From NCBI GenBank assembly GCA_028289505.1, contig JANQPK010000242.1, positions 1 to 23,068 of the forward strand: 23,068 bases of DNA, given 5' to 3'. Below, piece after piece: positions 6,657 to 14,730 of this stretch. A model generated the notes under the pieces. It was not told where the DNA came from. It made no database searches and saw only the letters and a list, made by a program, of their open reading frames with translations. Position 1 is the stretch's first letter. The number at the start of each line of letters is the position of its first letter. The stretch comes from Cyclobacteriaceae bacterium (GTDB lineage Bacteria; Bacteroidota; Bacteroidia; Cytophagales; Cyclobacteriaceae). The translations under genes and the position numbers were made by a program.

Positions 6657-7256
6657 CTACTGGTTTTGAGCAATTTTACTGCGGATTCTACTCAATGAAG
6701 GTCTCTGAATGCCCAAATAACTTGACAAGTGCTCTAATGAGATTCGGTTGAATAAGCCTGGATTTTGATTAATAAACTGCAGATATCGCTCCTCCGCATT
6801 CATAAATTGGAAGCTTTCCATTCTTGATTCCAGTATATTAATAATACCCTCCGCTACTAATCTTCCAAACCTTTCTGCTTCCGGGTACATTTTGTAAGCC
6901 TGTTGAATATATCGATGGTTAAAAAACAACAGGGTACAGGGCTCCAGGCATTGAAAAAAATACTTACTCGGCTGCTGTGCCAGAAACGCCCTATAGTGGG
7001 TGGCAAAATTACCTTCTTTGATCAGACGAGTGGTGATTTCATTACCCTTGCTATCAACATAGTAACCACGAACCAGACCCGTTGCCACAAAGCTAATATC
7101 CGTATGAGCCTTGCGGGTTTCTATTAGGTATTCTTTCGCTTTCAACTTGCGCTCTTTCAGACCTTGACATAAAAACTCTATAGCTTCTGATGAAAGCTGA
7201 GGGTCAATAAAGTGTACTACCTGTTTGAAAAATTCAATGGGTCTTAGAGGTGCCAA
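6657..7256 (-). CDS. Crp/Fnr-family transcriptional regulator
   Basis: 199 residues from TTG 7256; a stop codon sits immediately upstream, and no ATG or GTG occurs near the N-terminus (an ATT start a few codons in is the other option). Residues 30-120 form the cyclic-nucleotide-binding-like beta roll (KAKEYLIETRKAHTDISFVATGLVRGYY...GNEITTRLIKEGNF). A long dimer helix follows at about 130-160. The C-terminal helix-turn-helix is ISLEHLSSYLGIQRPSLSRIRSKI. The cAMP-contacting RxS motif of true CRP is absent and there are no clustered cysteines for an FeS cluster, so the effector is unknown. This short form is very common in Bacteroidota, usually next to one target gene. Confidence 0.9.
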   Translation of the reverse strand: MAPLRPIEFFKQVVHFIDPQLSSEAIEFLCQGLKERKLKAKEYLIETRKAHTDISFVATGLVRGYYVDSKGNEITTRLIKEGNFATHYRAFLAQQPSKYFFQCLEPCTLLFFNHRYIQQAYKMYPEAERFGRLVAEGIINILESRMESFQFMNAEERYLQFINQNPGLFNRISLEHLSSYLGIQRPSLSRIRSKIAQNQ

Positions 7257-7494
7257 TTAGTTTTGATTATGGTTCTCAACGTTTAACTACCATTTGTTTT
7301 AGTTGGTTTAGTAATAGTGAATAACCTCAGTTTAAATCTATTAGTTCAGAAATTGAGACCGTTTACCATAAGTCCATCTTTCATATTTGAGCGTTCTCTC
7401 CCCCGGGATTATTGTCCCAAAATCTTTTGACCACAAAGAACACAGAAGATCGCTTCCAATATGCAATCCTTTTTAACCTACTGCTCCATAAACT
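7257..7494. other. Intergenic region upstream of the Crp-type gene, no gene seen
   Basis: 238 bases. No frame with family resemblance, no RNA gene and no clear TAnnTTTG promoter was found on either strand. The right part would be expected to hold the missing first 30-35 codons of the Imm33-like gene but is closed by stops in its frame (TAA at 7474 and 7489). Confidence 0.5.
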
Positions 7495-7743
7495 TTGTCA
7501 ACTGTAGACGGTCTTCCCATTATGTATATGTACAGGGAGAAACCGCAATTCCTAACCGATAGTGGGTGGCGTTTTTTCTCTAGTAAGGAAACTCAGGCTT
7601 ACGTTAATGATGCCGATAACTTAGGGTTTTACGACATCAATACCGTGGCAAACTATGACCCTACCATTATCCCCTATTTGGAATTAGCAGTTGGATCAGA
7701 ACTGGTGAGGAAGACCGGTTCGGATCAATTCTCAATGGTATAA
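7495..7743 (+). pseudogene. Imm33/DUF2185-like protein, probably N-terminally truncated
   Basis: 82 codons. The frame reads TVDGLPIMYMYREKPQFLTDSGWRFFSSKET...NLGFYDINTVANYDPTIIPYLELAVGSELVRKTGSDQFSMV. This is the characteristic body of the DUF2185 (Imm33) family: YMYREKP, DSGWRFF, then NTVANYDPTIIPYL, ending in a short tail. Family members usually carry a further 25-35 residues in front, with a conserved C-A-(S/T)-(D/N)-x-I-TVDGL run; here a TAA at 7489 cuts the frame just two codons before TTG 7495, and the other frames upstream do not restore it. Starts available are TTG 7495 or ATG 7522. Either it is a decayed gene or an unusually short version. Imm33 proteins are predicted immunity proteins against contact-dependent toxins; no toxin gene is nearby. 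Confidence 0.62.
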
Positions 7744-7775
7744 AGAAACAAATTGTAGTAACTTTCAACAGGATT

Positions 7776-7919
7776 ATGAAAAAAGTGATTATTTCGGTTT
7801 TGTTAGCCTTTCTTCTAGTGATCCTGAATTTAATGCAGCTCCGGGATCAGCGACCAGGAAGCCCCTCAGAGCAGAACCATAACAGGTCAGCTGAAGCAGT
7901 AAACCCTAAGGCCTGGTAG
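7776..7919 (+). CDS. 47-residue single-span membrane or exported peptide
   Basis: ATG at 7776 preceded by AACAGGATT, a rare Shine-Dalgarno-like AGG in this window. The peptide is MKKVIISVLLAFLLVILNLM, then a charged and polar tail (QLRDQRPGSPSEQNHNRSAEAVNPKAW). The N-terminal KK followed by 17 hydrophobic residues is a signal-anchor. There is no cleavage site and no lipobox. It lies 32 bases after the Imm33-like frame in the same direction. I do not recognise it. Confidence 0.5.
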   Translation: MKKVIISVLLAFLLVILNLMQLRDQRPGSPSEQNHNRSAEAVNPKAW

Positions 7920-8037
7920 AGATGGTTCTCATCGGATTCCCAGATAGCTGATTCTACGGTTATTCAACTATGCGAAAGCAATTATGAATAGAGACCTGTT
8001 CATATGATCTTGACAGAAGATTACGGATATTCAAAGC

Positions 8038-8838
8038 ATGAAAATCATGTGTCTCAACGGATGGGGAGGAAAATTATATCACAAACTACTCCCCTTTTTA
8101 GTAAAGCAATCCCCTGATATTCTTTGTCTACAAGAGGTCGTTTATAGCCCTGCAACTAGCAAAGATTGGCTTACTTATCGTGATGGGGATCACGTACTTC
8201 ATCAACGCGCCAACTTCCTAATGGATGTTGAAAATGTATTGCCCAAGCATACTGCAATTTTCTGCCCAGCCGCACAGGGGGTTTTGTGGGATGGTGAGGT
8301 TAAAATTCCTTCACAGTGGGGCCTTGCAACATTTGTGAGTAGATCTTTTCCAATAATAGCTCAATCACAAGGGTTTGTCCATAAATCCTATTCTCCCCAT
8401 GAGTACGGGAAACATCCTAGATCACGGAGTGCTCACGCCATAAGAGTCTTTAATTACCAGATTAATCGGCCAGTGGTTATTGCACACATGCATGGGTTAC
8501 GTGACTTAGATGGTAAAATGGATACCCCAGCGAGAGCTGAACAAGCCCATAGATTGGTTTCAATGGCTATGGGGATATCCGAAAAAACGGATCCCATGAT
8601 TATTTGTGGGGATTTCAACGTAGAACCAAATAGTGAAACCCTAAGAATACTTAAGCAGGCCGGACTAAAAGATCTGGTCACTTCTCGAACAAAAAAAGGA
8701 ACTCGCACTTCCTACTATAAAAAATCCAGCAAAAACGCCGACTATATGATGGTCAACCGCCATGTCAACATTTCAGATTTCAGCGTATGCTACGAACCTG
8801 AAGTATCTGATCATTGCCCGTTGGTACTGGAGATCTAG
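8038..8838 (+). CDS. Endonuclease/exonuclease/phosphatase (EEP) fold hydrolase
   Basis: 266 residues. The EEP-fold active-site set is complete: N7 in MKIMCLNGWGG, E33 in CLQEV, the HMHG histidine near 150, GDFNVEPNS (Asp and Asn near 192-194), and the terminal SDHCPL Asp-His pair at about 258-259. This is the fold of Mg-dependent phosphodiesterases such as exodeoxyribonuclease III, sphingomyelinase and inositol phosphatases. No signal peptide, so cytoplasmic. The MKIMCLNGWGG start resembles the stand-alone EEP proteins of unknown substrate in many genomes rather than DNA-repair ExoIII. It appears monocistronic and converges on the IMPase gene. Confidence 0.88.
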   Translation: MKIMCLNGWGGKLYHKLLPFLVKQSPDILCLQEVVYSPATSKDWLTYRDGDHVLHQRANFLMDVENVLPKHTAIFCPAAQGVLWDGEVKIPSQWGLATFVSRSFPIIAQSQGFVHKSYSPHEYGKHPRSRSAHAIRVFNYQINRPVVIAHMHGLRDLDGKMDTPARAEQAHRLVSMAMGISEKTDPMIICGDFNVEPNSETLRILKQAGLKDLVTSRTKKGTRTSYYKKSSKNADYMMVNRHVNISDFSVCYEPEVSDHCPLVLEI

Positions 8839-8872
8839 AATTTAACCCTACTTACAAACATCTTCTAACCGC

Positions 8873-8900
8873 ACAAACCAAACTCTGCATTGGTATTTGT
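8873..8900. terminator. Weak hairpin between convergent genes
   Basis: ACAAA (8873-8877) and CCAA (8878-8881) can pair with TTTGT (8896-8900) and TTGG (8890-8893) with a 2-base TA bulge and an 8-base loop. It lies in the 62-base gap between two converging genes, the right place for a two-way terminator, but no T tract follows on either strand. Confidence 0.3.
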
Positions 8901-9689
8901 CTAACGCCAAGCGCCATTTATTACTTTTTGTACCTCTGAGTGTACCCCATTGGCAGCAATAATCTCCCGCCCGAAAAGCCAATTATCATTTCCATCAAAA
9001 TCGGTAACACGACCGCCAGCCTGCTGCACAATCAAACCTCCGGCAGCAACATCATAAGAGTTTAGGTTGGATTCAAGAAAACACGACACTCTACCGCATG
9101 CTACATAGGCCAGGTCAGCAGCAGCACTACCCAGTCTTCTCATTCCTTGAGTTTTTGGCATTAGTGCTCTTAGGGCTTCAATATAATAAGGGAGCTGATC
9201 GAAATCCCGATGAGGATATCCGGTGGTAATAACACTATCTGCCAAAGTATTGGCTGGAGAAACGCTAATTTCATCCCCATTGCAATACGACTTGCCATCC
9301 TGTAGGGCGTAGAAACATTCATCCTGATTAATTTCGTACACCACCCCCAATATTGGTACCCCACTAGATACCAGGGCCACACTTACGGAGTAAAATGGAA
9401 TGCCATGAACAAAATTTGTAGTCCCGTCTAGTGGATCGATGATCCATTGCAGCTCGGCTGGTTGTTGAGAGACTGTTTCTTCCTCAGTGATAAACCCAGC
9501 CTCCGGGACCAGCTCATGTAATTCATTGACCAGGAGTTTTTCCGTCTCACGGTCTACATAAGATACCAGATCATTGGCTCCTTTAAACTCCAAGCGGTCA
9601 CGATCAAAATGATTTCGCTCCTGTCTGATAAACGCTCCACCTTTTTTTGCAACATCGATGACCTGTGGAAGTAGTTGTTGTATGTCCAT
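8901..9689 (-). CDS. Inositol monophosphatase family protein
   Basis: 262 residues, the usual length of SuhB/IMPase enzymes. It removes phosphate from myo-inositol-1-phosphate or a related sugar phosphate with two or three Mg ions. Visible motifs: TEEE at 68-71, WIIDPLDGTTNF at 82-93 (metal ligands D85 and D88 with E70), and SYDVAAGGLIVQQAGG with D213. It starts 3 bases after the lnt stop, as the last gene of the operon. The true substrate cannot be told from sequence; in Bacteroidota it may equally be a 3'(2'),5'-bisphosphate or phosphosugar. No sign of damage. Confidence 0.9.
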   Translation of the reverse strand: MDIQQLLPQVIDVAKKGGAFIRQERNHFDRDRLEFKGANDLVSYVDRETEKLLVNELHELVPEAGFITEEETVSQQPAELQWIIDPLDGTTNFVHGIPFYSVSVALVSSGVPILGVVYEINQDECFYALQDGKSYCNGDEISVSPANTLADSVITTGYPHRDFDQLPYYIEALRALMPKTQGMRRLGSAAADLAYVACGRVSCFLESNLNSYDVAAGGLIVQQAGGRVTDFDGNDNWLFGREIIAANGVHSEVQKVINGAWR

Positions 9690-9692
9690 TGG

Positions 9693-11354
9693 TTATTTTA
9701 TTCGTCTTTTTACCCAAGCTGATAAATATACCAGTACCGAAAGCCATACCGCAGTTCTACCCAGGTAGTCGCCATGACTTGTATAAAAAGTAGTATCGGT
9801 ATTGGCCTTTAATTTAGCCCTGATCACATCCTGTTCCCAGAATTTCGTGGGCTGTAGTATGGTGCCTTTTTGATCAATAAAGGCAGAGATGCCAGTATTG
9901 GCCGACCTGGCAATACTTCGACGATTCTCAATAGCTCGCAACACCGCATAATGAAGGTGCTGCTTGTGTCCGTGTGAGTTCCTCCACCAGCCGTCATTAG
10001 TAATAATACCTATAAAGTGGGCTCCATTCCTGACATAGCGGGCTATGAAATCCCCGTAAATGGACTCATAGCAAATGGCGGGAGCCAAGCCAAAGCCGCT
10101 CTGGTTGAAGAAGACAGTTCGTTCCTTCTGCTTGCCCAGTTGTCCGCTGGTACCACCAAAATCAACCAACAAATCTGAAAGAAAGCCAAAAATGTGGGGA
10201 TACGGCATGGTTTCCGGACCCGGAACCAATTTGGACTTGTGATAGGTTTGATAACTGCCATCATCTCCCAGGAAGTATGCGGTATTGTAGGCATCGTAGT
10301 AGATATCTCCACTCTTTCTGGCTGTAGGTGTGGCTGCTTCTTTATTCTGGTATATGTAATGACTGGTCAATCCGGTGAGCAGCGATAGCTGGGGATTCTG
10401 CTTTTTAAAATTGCGCATTTTAACTATTGACTTCAAATCCGGAGCCAATAACCCTCTGCTATCACCCGAGATTTCCGAAGCAAGCAAAGTGGTTTCTTCA
10501 AACTGTCCATCAATGGCTGTTTCTGGCCACAGCAAAAACGAAGTTTGGTCAGAGAGCTCTTTCTGGGACAGTTGAATAAACCGGTCTACTTGTTGATCAA
10601 ACTGAATAAAATTATCGCTGTCAATGAATTTCTCGGTGTAGGGATCGATATTGGGTTGCACTACCACTATCTCAACTTCATCCCCTTGGTCCTCATAAGT
10701 AAAAAAGATGAGATAGGAAACCATCAAGGGTAGAATTAGCCCTAATAGCACTGCGGTAAGCAGTCGCTGACGTTGCGGGTTAAGATCAATTGCCAAGAAC
10801 CTGAATACCCCCAGATTGATCAGCAGAATCCATAAGGTACCCCCAAATACTCCAGTATACTGATACCATTGGATCCATTCCGGATACATGGCAAAACCAT
10901 TGCCCATGGTAAGCCAGGGCCAGGAAATCTCCCAATTCAGATGAATATATTCAAAGGCGCACCAGTATAGTATCCAACTCAGGTAACCCCAATTCGTACC
11001 GGCTTTTCTTTTGGTAGACCTGAAAAGCACCCAAGGTAGTGTCATTAACAGTGCATTGGCCATCATGGCCACAATACTACCCACCGCAGTGGAGTAATAT
11101 ATCCACCAGGTGGTGCCCAAATTCCAAATCAAACAGCTCCACCAAACCAGGAAGAAAAATTTAAGACCATTTCCCTTGCTGGAAAGTTGTGACTCCACCC
11201 ACAACAGCGGCACCCATCCAAGGAACAGTAATGGTGCTGCCGGACCTACCGGCCAGGCTAACCAAAGCATGAGACCCGATAAAGTGGATGCACCAAAGAT
11301 GGTGTAGTTGTTTACCGCTACCCTACTTGCCTGCAATGACGATAACCAACTCAC
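9693..11354 (-). CDS. lnt: Apolipoprotein N-acyltransferase
   Basis: 553 residues with GTG start at 11354, overlapping rsmI by 32 bases. Lnt transfers an acyl chain from a phospholipid to the N-terminal cysteine of lipoproteins in the inner membrane. About eight hydrophobic spans run through residues 14-220, with one more at the C-terminus (about 533-548). The nitrilase-like periplasmic domain from about 226 carries the catalytic triad: E278 in LLWPETA, K373 in YHKSKLVP, and C428 in PAICYES. The TNDGWWRNS and H-Q-H-L segment (about 452-468) also fits the family. An alternative start could be TTG a few codons in. The operon places it with rsmI and an IMPase gene. This organism carries lipoproteins such as LptC, which would be substrates. 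Confidence 0.95.
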   Translation of the reverse strand: MSWLSSLQASRVAVNNYTIFGASTLSGLMLWLAWPVGPAAPLLFLGWVPLLWVESQLSSKGNGLKFFFLVWWSCLIWNLGTTWWIYYSTAVGSIVAMMANALLMTLPWVLFRSTKRKAGTNWGYLSWILYWCAFEYIHLNWEISWPWLTMGNGFAMYPEWIQWYQYTGVFGGTLWILLINLGVFRFLAIDLNPQRQRLLTAVLLGLILPLMVSYLIFFTYEDQGDEVEIVVVQPNIDPYTEKFIDSDNFIQFDQQVDRFIQLSQKELSDQTSFLLWPETAIDGQFEETTLLASEISGDSRGLLAPDLKSIVKMRNFKKQNPQLSLLTGLTSHYIYQNKEAATPTARKSGDIYYDAYNTAYFLGDDGSYQTYHKSKLVPGPETMPYPHIFGFLSDLLVDFGGTSGQLGKQKERTVFFNQSGFGLAPAICYESIYGDFIARYVRNGAHFIGIITNDGWWRNSHGHKQHLHYAVLRAIENRRSIARSANTGISAFIDQKGTILQPTKFWEQDVIRAKLKANTDTTFYTSHGDYLGRTAVWLSVLVYLSAWVKRRIK

Positions 11355-12000
11355 CTTTAATGGTATTTTTTTTGTAATGTTCGATTAATTCAGATAAGGT
11401 CCCATTCACCGTTTCCTGATGTATTTTGGTAAGTTCTCTGGAAATGGAGGCCTTTCTTTCAGCACCCAGCTCTGTACTCAGTTGTTCTAGTGTTTTCAAT
11501 AAACGGTGGGGTGATTCGTACAGGATTACAGTTTTAGGCTCGTCTCTTATTGATTCCAGACGAGCCTTTCTTCCTTTTTTTACTGGAAGGAATCCCTCGA
11601 ATACAAAGCGATCGCTTGGAAGCGCTGAATTAACCAGTGCAGGAATCAGCGCCGTGGGCCCCGGAAGGCATTCCACAGCTATATCCTGTTCTTGACAGGC
11701 CCTAACCAGCAAAAATCCCGGATCCGAGATTGAGGGAGTTCCCGCATCACTTATTAGGGCCATAGTTTCGCCATCCTGTAAGCGTGCTATCAGACCTGCC
11801 AGCTTTTTGTGCTCGTTAAATGCATGAAAGCTCTCCAGATTATTCCGGATCTCAAAGTGATTCAAAAGCTTAGAGGAGGTGCGCGTGTCTTCTGCCAGAA
11901 TTGTATCTACCTCTCTCAGTACCTCCAATGCCCTTAAAGTGATATCTTGCAAATTTCCAATTGGGGTAGGTACCAGGTAAAGCTGGGTGACAGGCGGCAT
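11323..12000 (-). CDS. rsmI: 16S rRNA (cytidine(1402)-2'-O)-methyltransferase
   Basis: 225 residues; somewhat shorter than the about 285 of E. coli, but full length for the Bacteroidota form. It methylates the ribose of C1402 in the decoding centre using S-adenosylmethionine. Tetrapyrrole-methylase fold motifs are all present: YLVPTPIGNLQDIT at 8-21, AEDTRTSSKLLNHF at 36-49, ALISDAGTPSISDPG at about 81-95, CLPGPTALIPALV, and VILYESPHRLLKTL. ATG at 12000, 18 bases after the pterin dehydratase stop. The 3' end overlaps the GTG start of lnt. Confidence 0.95.
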   Translation of the reverse strand: MPPVTQLYLVPTPIGNLQDITLRALEVLREVDTILAEDTRTSSKLLNHFEIRNNLESFHAFNEHKKLAGLIARLQDGETMALISDAGTPSISDPGFLLVRACQEQDIAVECLPGPTALIPALVNSALPSDRFVFEGFLPVKKGRKARLESIRDEPKTVILYESPHRLLKTLEQLSTELGAERKASISRELTKIHQETVNGTLSELIEHYKKNTIKGELVIVIAGK

Positions 12001-12018
12001 AGATAAAGATAAGTATAT

Positions 12019-12252
12019 CTAACCTATTAACTCATCAATAGCTGCCGCTAATGCTCGGTCTTTGTCGGTAACGATATTACCTTGGTCATGAGTGTTTAGC
12101 TCTACTGTCACCCTATTGTAAACATTACTCCAGTTGGGATGGTGATCCATTTTCTCCGCCAGGATAGCTACCTGAGTCATGAAGCCAAATGCCTCCACAA
12201 AGTTGCTGAACTCGAAAGTACGCTTAAGCTTGTTATCTTCTTCTTTCCACAT
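12019..12252 (-). CDS. phhB: 4a-hydroxytetrahydrobiopterin dehydratase (pterin-4a-carbinolamine dehydratase)
   Basis: 77 residues, the short form of the family (typical 75-110). It removes water from 4a-hydroxytetrahydropterin, regenerating the pterin cofactor of aromatic amino acid hydroxylases. The diagnostic motif is EKMDHHPNWSNVYNRVTVELNTHD, with the catalytic histidines H37 and H38 in DHHPNW. It starts 2 bases after the DUF493 gene stop, so the two are one transcript. No hydroxylase gene is in the window, so its partner lies elsewhere, or the protein has another role, as is suspected in bacteria that lack such enzymes. Confidence 0.92.
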   Translation of the reverse strand: MWKEEDNKLKRTFEFSNFVEAFGFMTQVAILAEKMDHHPNWSNVYNRVTVELNTHDQGNIVTDKDRALAAAIDELIG

Positions 12253-12254
12253 GA

Positions 12255-12521
12255 TTATAATGCCAGTACGCCTTCAATATGGCCAGCCTTTTCATAAATT
12301 TCAAGCACTTCTTGCGCAGAAGACATCATGACTTTGCTGGTTACACTGCGATAATTTCCCTTTGAAGATGCCTTTATGGAAGTATCCCCCTCGGGGAACA
12401 GTGCCACCACCATATCCTCCTTACCTCTAGGGACGATAAATTTGAATAGGTACCAGGTAGGCCACTGGTGTTCCTGGTCCAAAATTTTAATAAACTCATC
12501 TCTGGACCTCGGTAAGTCCAT
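12255..12521 (-). CDS. DUF493 (YbeD-like) family protein
   Basis: 88 residues. The sequence WPTWYLFKFIVPRGKEDMVVALFPEGDTSIKASSKGNYRSVTSKVMMSSAQEVLEIYEKAGHIEGVLAL follows the DUF493 pattern: (W)P...Y.FKFIVP, SIKASSKGNYRSVT, and E.Y.KA..I.GV..L. It is a small ferredoxin-like alpha/beta protein, cytoplasmic, of unknown function. In E. coli ybeD sits next to lipB (lipoate transferase), a link not seen here. It lies 17 bases after the ppiD-like gene and is almost joined to phhB. Confidence 0.85.
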   Translation of the reverse strand: MDLPRSRDEFIKILDQEHQWPTWYLFKFIVPRGKEDMVVALFPEGDTSIKASSKGNYRSVTSKVMMSSAQEVLEIYEKAGHIEGVLAL

Positions 12522-12538
12522 ATGTCTTTATATTTAAA

Positions 12539-14647
12539 TCAAAAGAACTTGTATCGACGGTCATCGATATCTGCATTTTCCCTCACCGCGTTCGAAATGC
12601 TAAACCCAACTCCGTTTTCGTACTGTTGGGTTAATTGCTGTTTGTACTGTGAGTAATCTGCAATTTGTGGTGCTGGCGTAAGCGACACCATTTCCATTAG
12701 CAGAACTCCGTTATCAGAGGAGATAGGCTTGCTGCGTTGTCCACTTTCCAGGGCAAAAGCCACACCCACCGCTTCCGGTGCAAAACCCACATTAGGTATT
12801 GAATTGCTGTTTAGCTTTAGATCACTACTGGTATAAACTGTAGCATCTGTGCCATATGCAGAGGCAATGTCTTCCAATTCACCTTCCAAAGAAGCCAGTT
12901 TTTCAGCTATGATATCAGCTTTCTTTTGGTTTTTCACTTTGACGGTGATCTCATTACGAACATCTTCAATTGAAGCCGTTCCGGCTTCTGACTCTCCTGT
13001 CATTACCGCTACTACGTAGTTGTCATCAACTTCATAAACCTCAGACACCCTTCCATTACTGGCTGTTCGAAACAACCAACTCACAACATTACGTGCATTG
13101 TTTAAAGTGCCAAATCTTCGTGCATTTTGGTCCAAGTTTGGGGCCTCTTGCATTAACAAATTATCATTCTGAGCATTGGTTTCAAACTCCTGCAAATTAC
13201 CGGAAGTCCCTGCAAAGAAATCGGCCTTTCTAAATGCTTCATCACGGGTTTGATCACTTGGTATTAATAATCTACTGATAGTAGCAATCTTCCAGGTACG
13301 GTTGGTCTTTATTTCTGTTACCTCTATAATGTGGAAGCCAAAATCTGTCTCCACCAAGTTTGGTAATAAACCAGGCTCACTTGCCGCAAAAACTGCCTCT
13401 TGAAACGGTGCTACCATGGCGCCCTCTCGGAACCATCCTAAATCACCACCTCTGGAAGCGGTGCCGTCAGAGCCATGCTGGCGGGCCATTTCGGAGAAAT
13501 CAGCGCCATTTTTGATCTGCCTCAAAACCGACAACGCCTCCTGTCTGGCCTGCGCTTTGCCCTCGTCGGTATCTTCACCTGCCTGGAACAGAATATGGCT
13601 AGCCCGGGCAGCATAAACAGTATCTTCTGACTCCTCTGAGATCTTGTATAAGTTGTAGTAATTATTCTCCACAAATGGGCCATAAACCGATCCTGCGGAC
13701 AAATTTTCATAGTCCGCTTGCAAGATCTGAGGCAATGCATCTACGGTGTAGGTATTGAAACCAACCCCAAACTCAGTATTGGCTTGTGCATAAATGGAAT
13801 CATCTGTGATATCGGCAAATTCAACTTTGATTTCCTCCAGTTCCTGTTGGAATTCGGCAGAGTCGGTAGCAGAGGCTTGTATGGGGAAAACTACATACTT
13901 GATTGACCTACTCTGCTCCACCTGATACTCCGATGCATGGTCCTCCAGATAAGCTCTAAGTTCAGCATCCGACACCGATACCAATGAGTCACTCACGGCG
14001 TAGTAAGGCACGTATAAATATTTTACTTCGGCCACTGCCGTTTGTTCTTCATAGGCCCTGATGGATTCCTCCAGGGTGACATAACTGGACTTTACCAGCA
14101 TATTATCGTATTTGACTCTTCTTCTACTGGTTCGGATGTCCTCCTCCATACTGTACCACATTGCCTGGTTTTGCACAGGCATGCTGCTGAGGTTACTTAG
14201 AAACTGTACAATACTGGTTTTATCAAATTCTCCAGTTTCCGGGTTGGTAAAGGCGGAGACTAAATCGGGATGAATGTTCTTACCCTGAACCATATCTATT
14301 TCCTCCTCCTCAGTTACTTGAATACCCAATTCTCTGAACTGCTCGGTGAAGGCTATGTCCGCAATCAGTTTATCCCAGGCTTGCTCTCTTATTGCAGTAT
14401 TCTCTACATCTGAGGGGCGCCGGCCATTCCTTAGGGCAAACTTATCGGACATTACATCGATGGCGCCTTGGTATTCCTGAACCATTACAGTTTGGCCGGC
14501 AATCTCACCAATACTGTTGTCCTGCCCACCCAATAAGGTTGAGTTAGGACCTAGTAAATCAGCCAAAACAAAAGAAAGAATGGCAAACCCTACCGCCGCA
14601 ACGATCACGGTTCCCATCTTATTCCTTAACTTGTTAATCAATGCCAT
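12539..14647 (-). CDS. ppiD: PpiD-like periplasmic peptidyl-prolyl isomerase/chaperone
   Basis: 702 residues from ATG 14647. An N-terminal signal-anchor at 12-34 (MGTVIVAAVGFAILSFVLAD) keeps it in the inner membrane facing the periplasm. A SurA_N-like chaperone region follows (about 40-340, with the GEIAGQTVMVQEYQ start typical of the family). One parvulin PPIase domain spans about 345-443: ARASHILFQAG, FSEMARQHGSDGTASRGGDLGWF, FGFHIIEVTE. A long C-terminal region (450-702) follows and ends KFF. It assists folding of exported and outer-membrane proteins. It has its own promoter (14679-14708) and leads the operon ppiD-DUF493-phhB-rsmI-lnt-IMPase. It has the size and layout of the PpiD homologues of Bacteroidota. 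Confidence 0.92.
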   Translation of the reverse strand: MALINKLRNKMGTVIVAAVGFAILSFVLADLLGPNSTLLGGQDNSIGEIAGQTVMVQEYQGAIDVMSDKFALRNGRRPSDVENTAIREQAWDKLIADIAFTEQFRELGIQVTEEEEIDMVQGKNIHPDLVSAFTNPETGEFDKTSIVQFLSNLSSMPVQNQAMWYSMEEDIRTSRRRVKYDNMLVKSSYVTLEESIRAYEEQTAVAEVKYLYVPYYAVSDSLVSVSDAELRAYLEDHASEYQVEQSRSIKYVVFPIQASATDSAEFQQELEEIKVEFADITDDSIYAQANTEFGVGFNTYTVDALPQILQADYENLSAGSVYGPFVENNYYNLYKISEESEDTVYAARASHILFQAGEDTDEGKAQARQEALSVLRQIKNGADFSEMARQHGSDGTASRGGDLGWFREGAMVAPFQEAVFAASEPGLLPNLVETDFGFHIIEVTEIKTNRTWKIATISRLLIPSDQTRDEAFRKADFFAGTSGNLQEFETNAQNDNLLMQEAPNLDQNARRFGTLNNARNVVSWLFRTASNGRVSEVYEVDDNYVVAVMTGESEAGTASIEDVRNEITVKVKNQKKADIIAEKLASLEGELEDIASAYGTDATVYTSSDLKLNSNSIPNVGFAPEAVGVAFALESGQRSKPISSDNGVLLMEMVSLTPAPQIADYSQYKQQLTQQYENGVGFSISNAVRENADIDDRRYKFF

Positions 14648-14678
14648 GAATCCAGATTTTTTGCTCGATAAAGAACGG

Positions 14679-14708
14679 CAAAATTAATCAAATAATAGTC
14701 AAAATCAA
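14679..14708 (-). promoter_or_regulatory. Predicted vegetative promoter of the ppiD operon
   Basis: On the minus strand, TTG (14708-14706), 19 bases, then TAATTTTG (14686-14679), an exact match to the Bacteroidota TTG / TAnnTTTG promoter with the preferred spacing. Transcription would start near 14673, giving a leader of about 25 bases before the ppiD ATG. No operator dyad is visible. Confidence 0.6.
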
Positions 14709-14730
14709 CGGATTAGCAGGAAAGTTAAGA

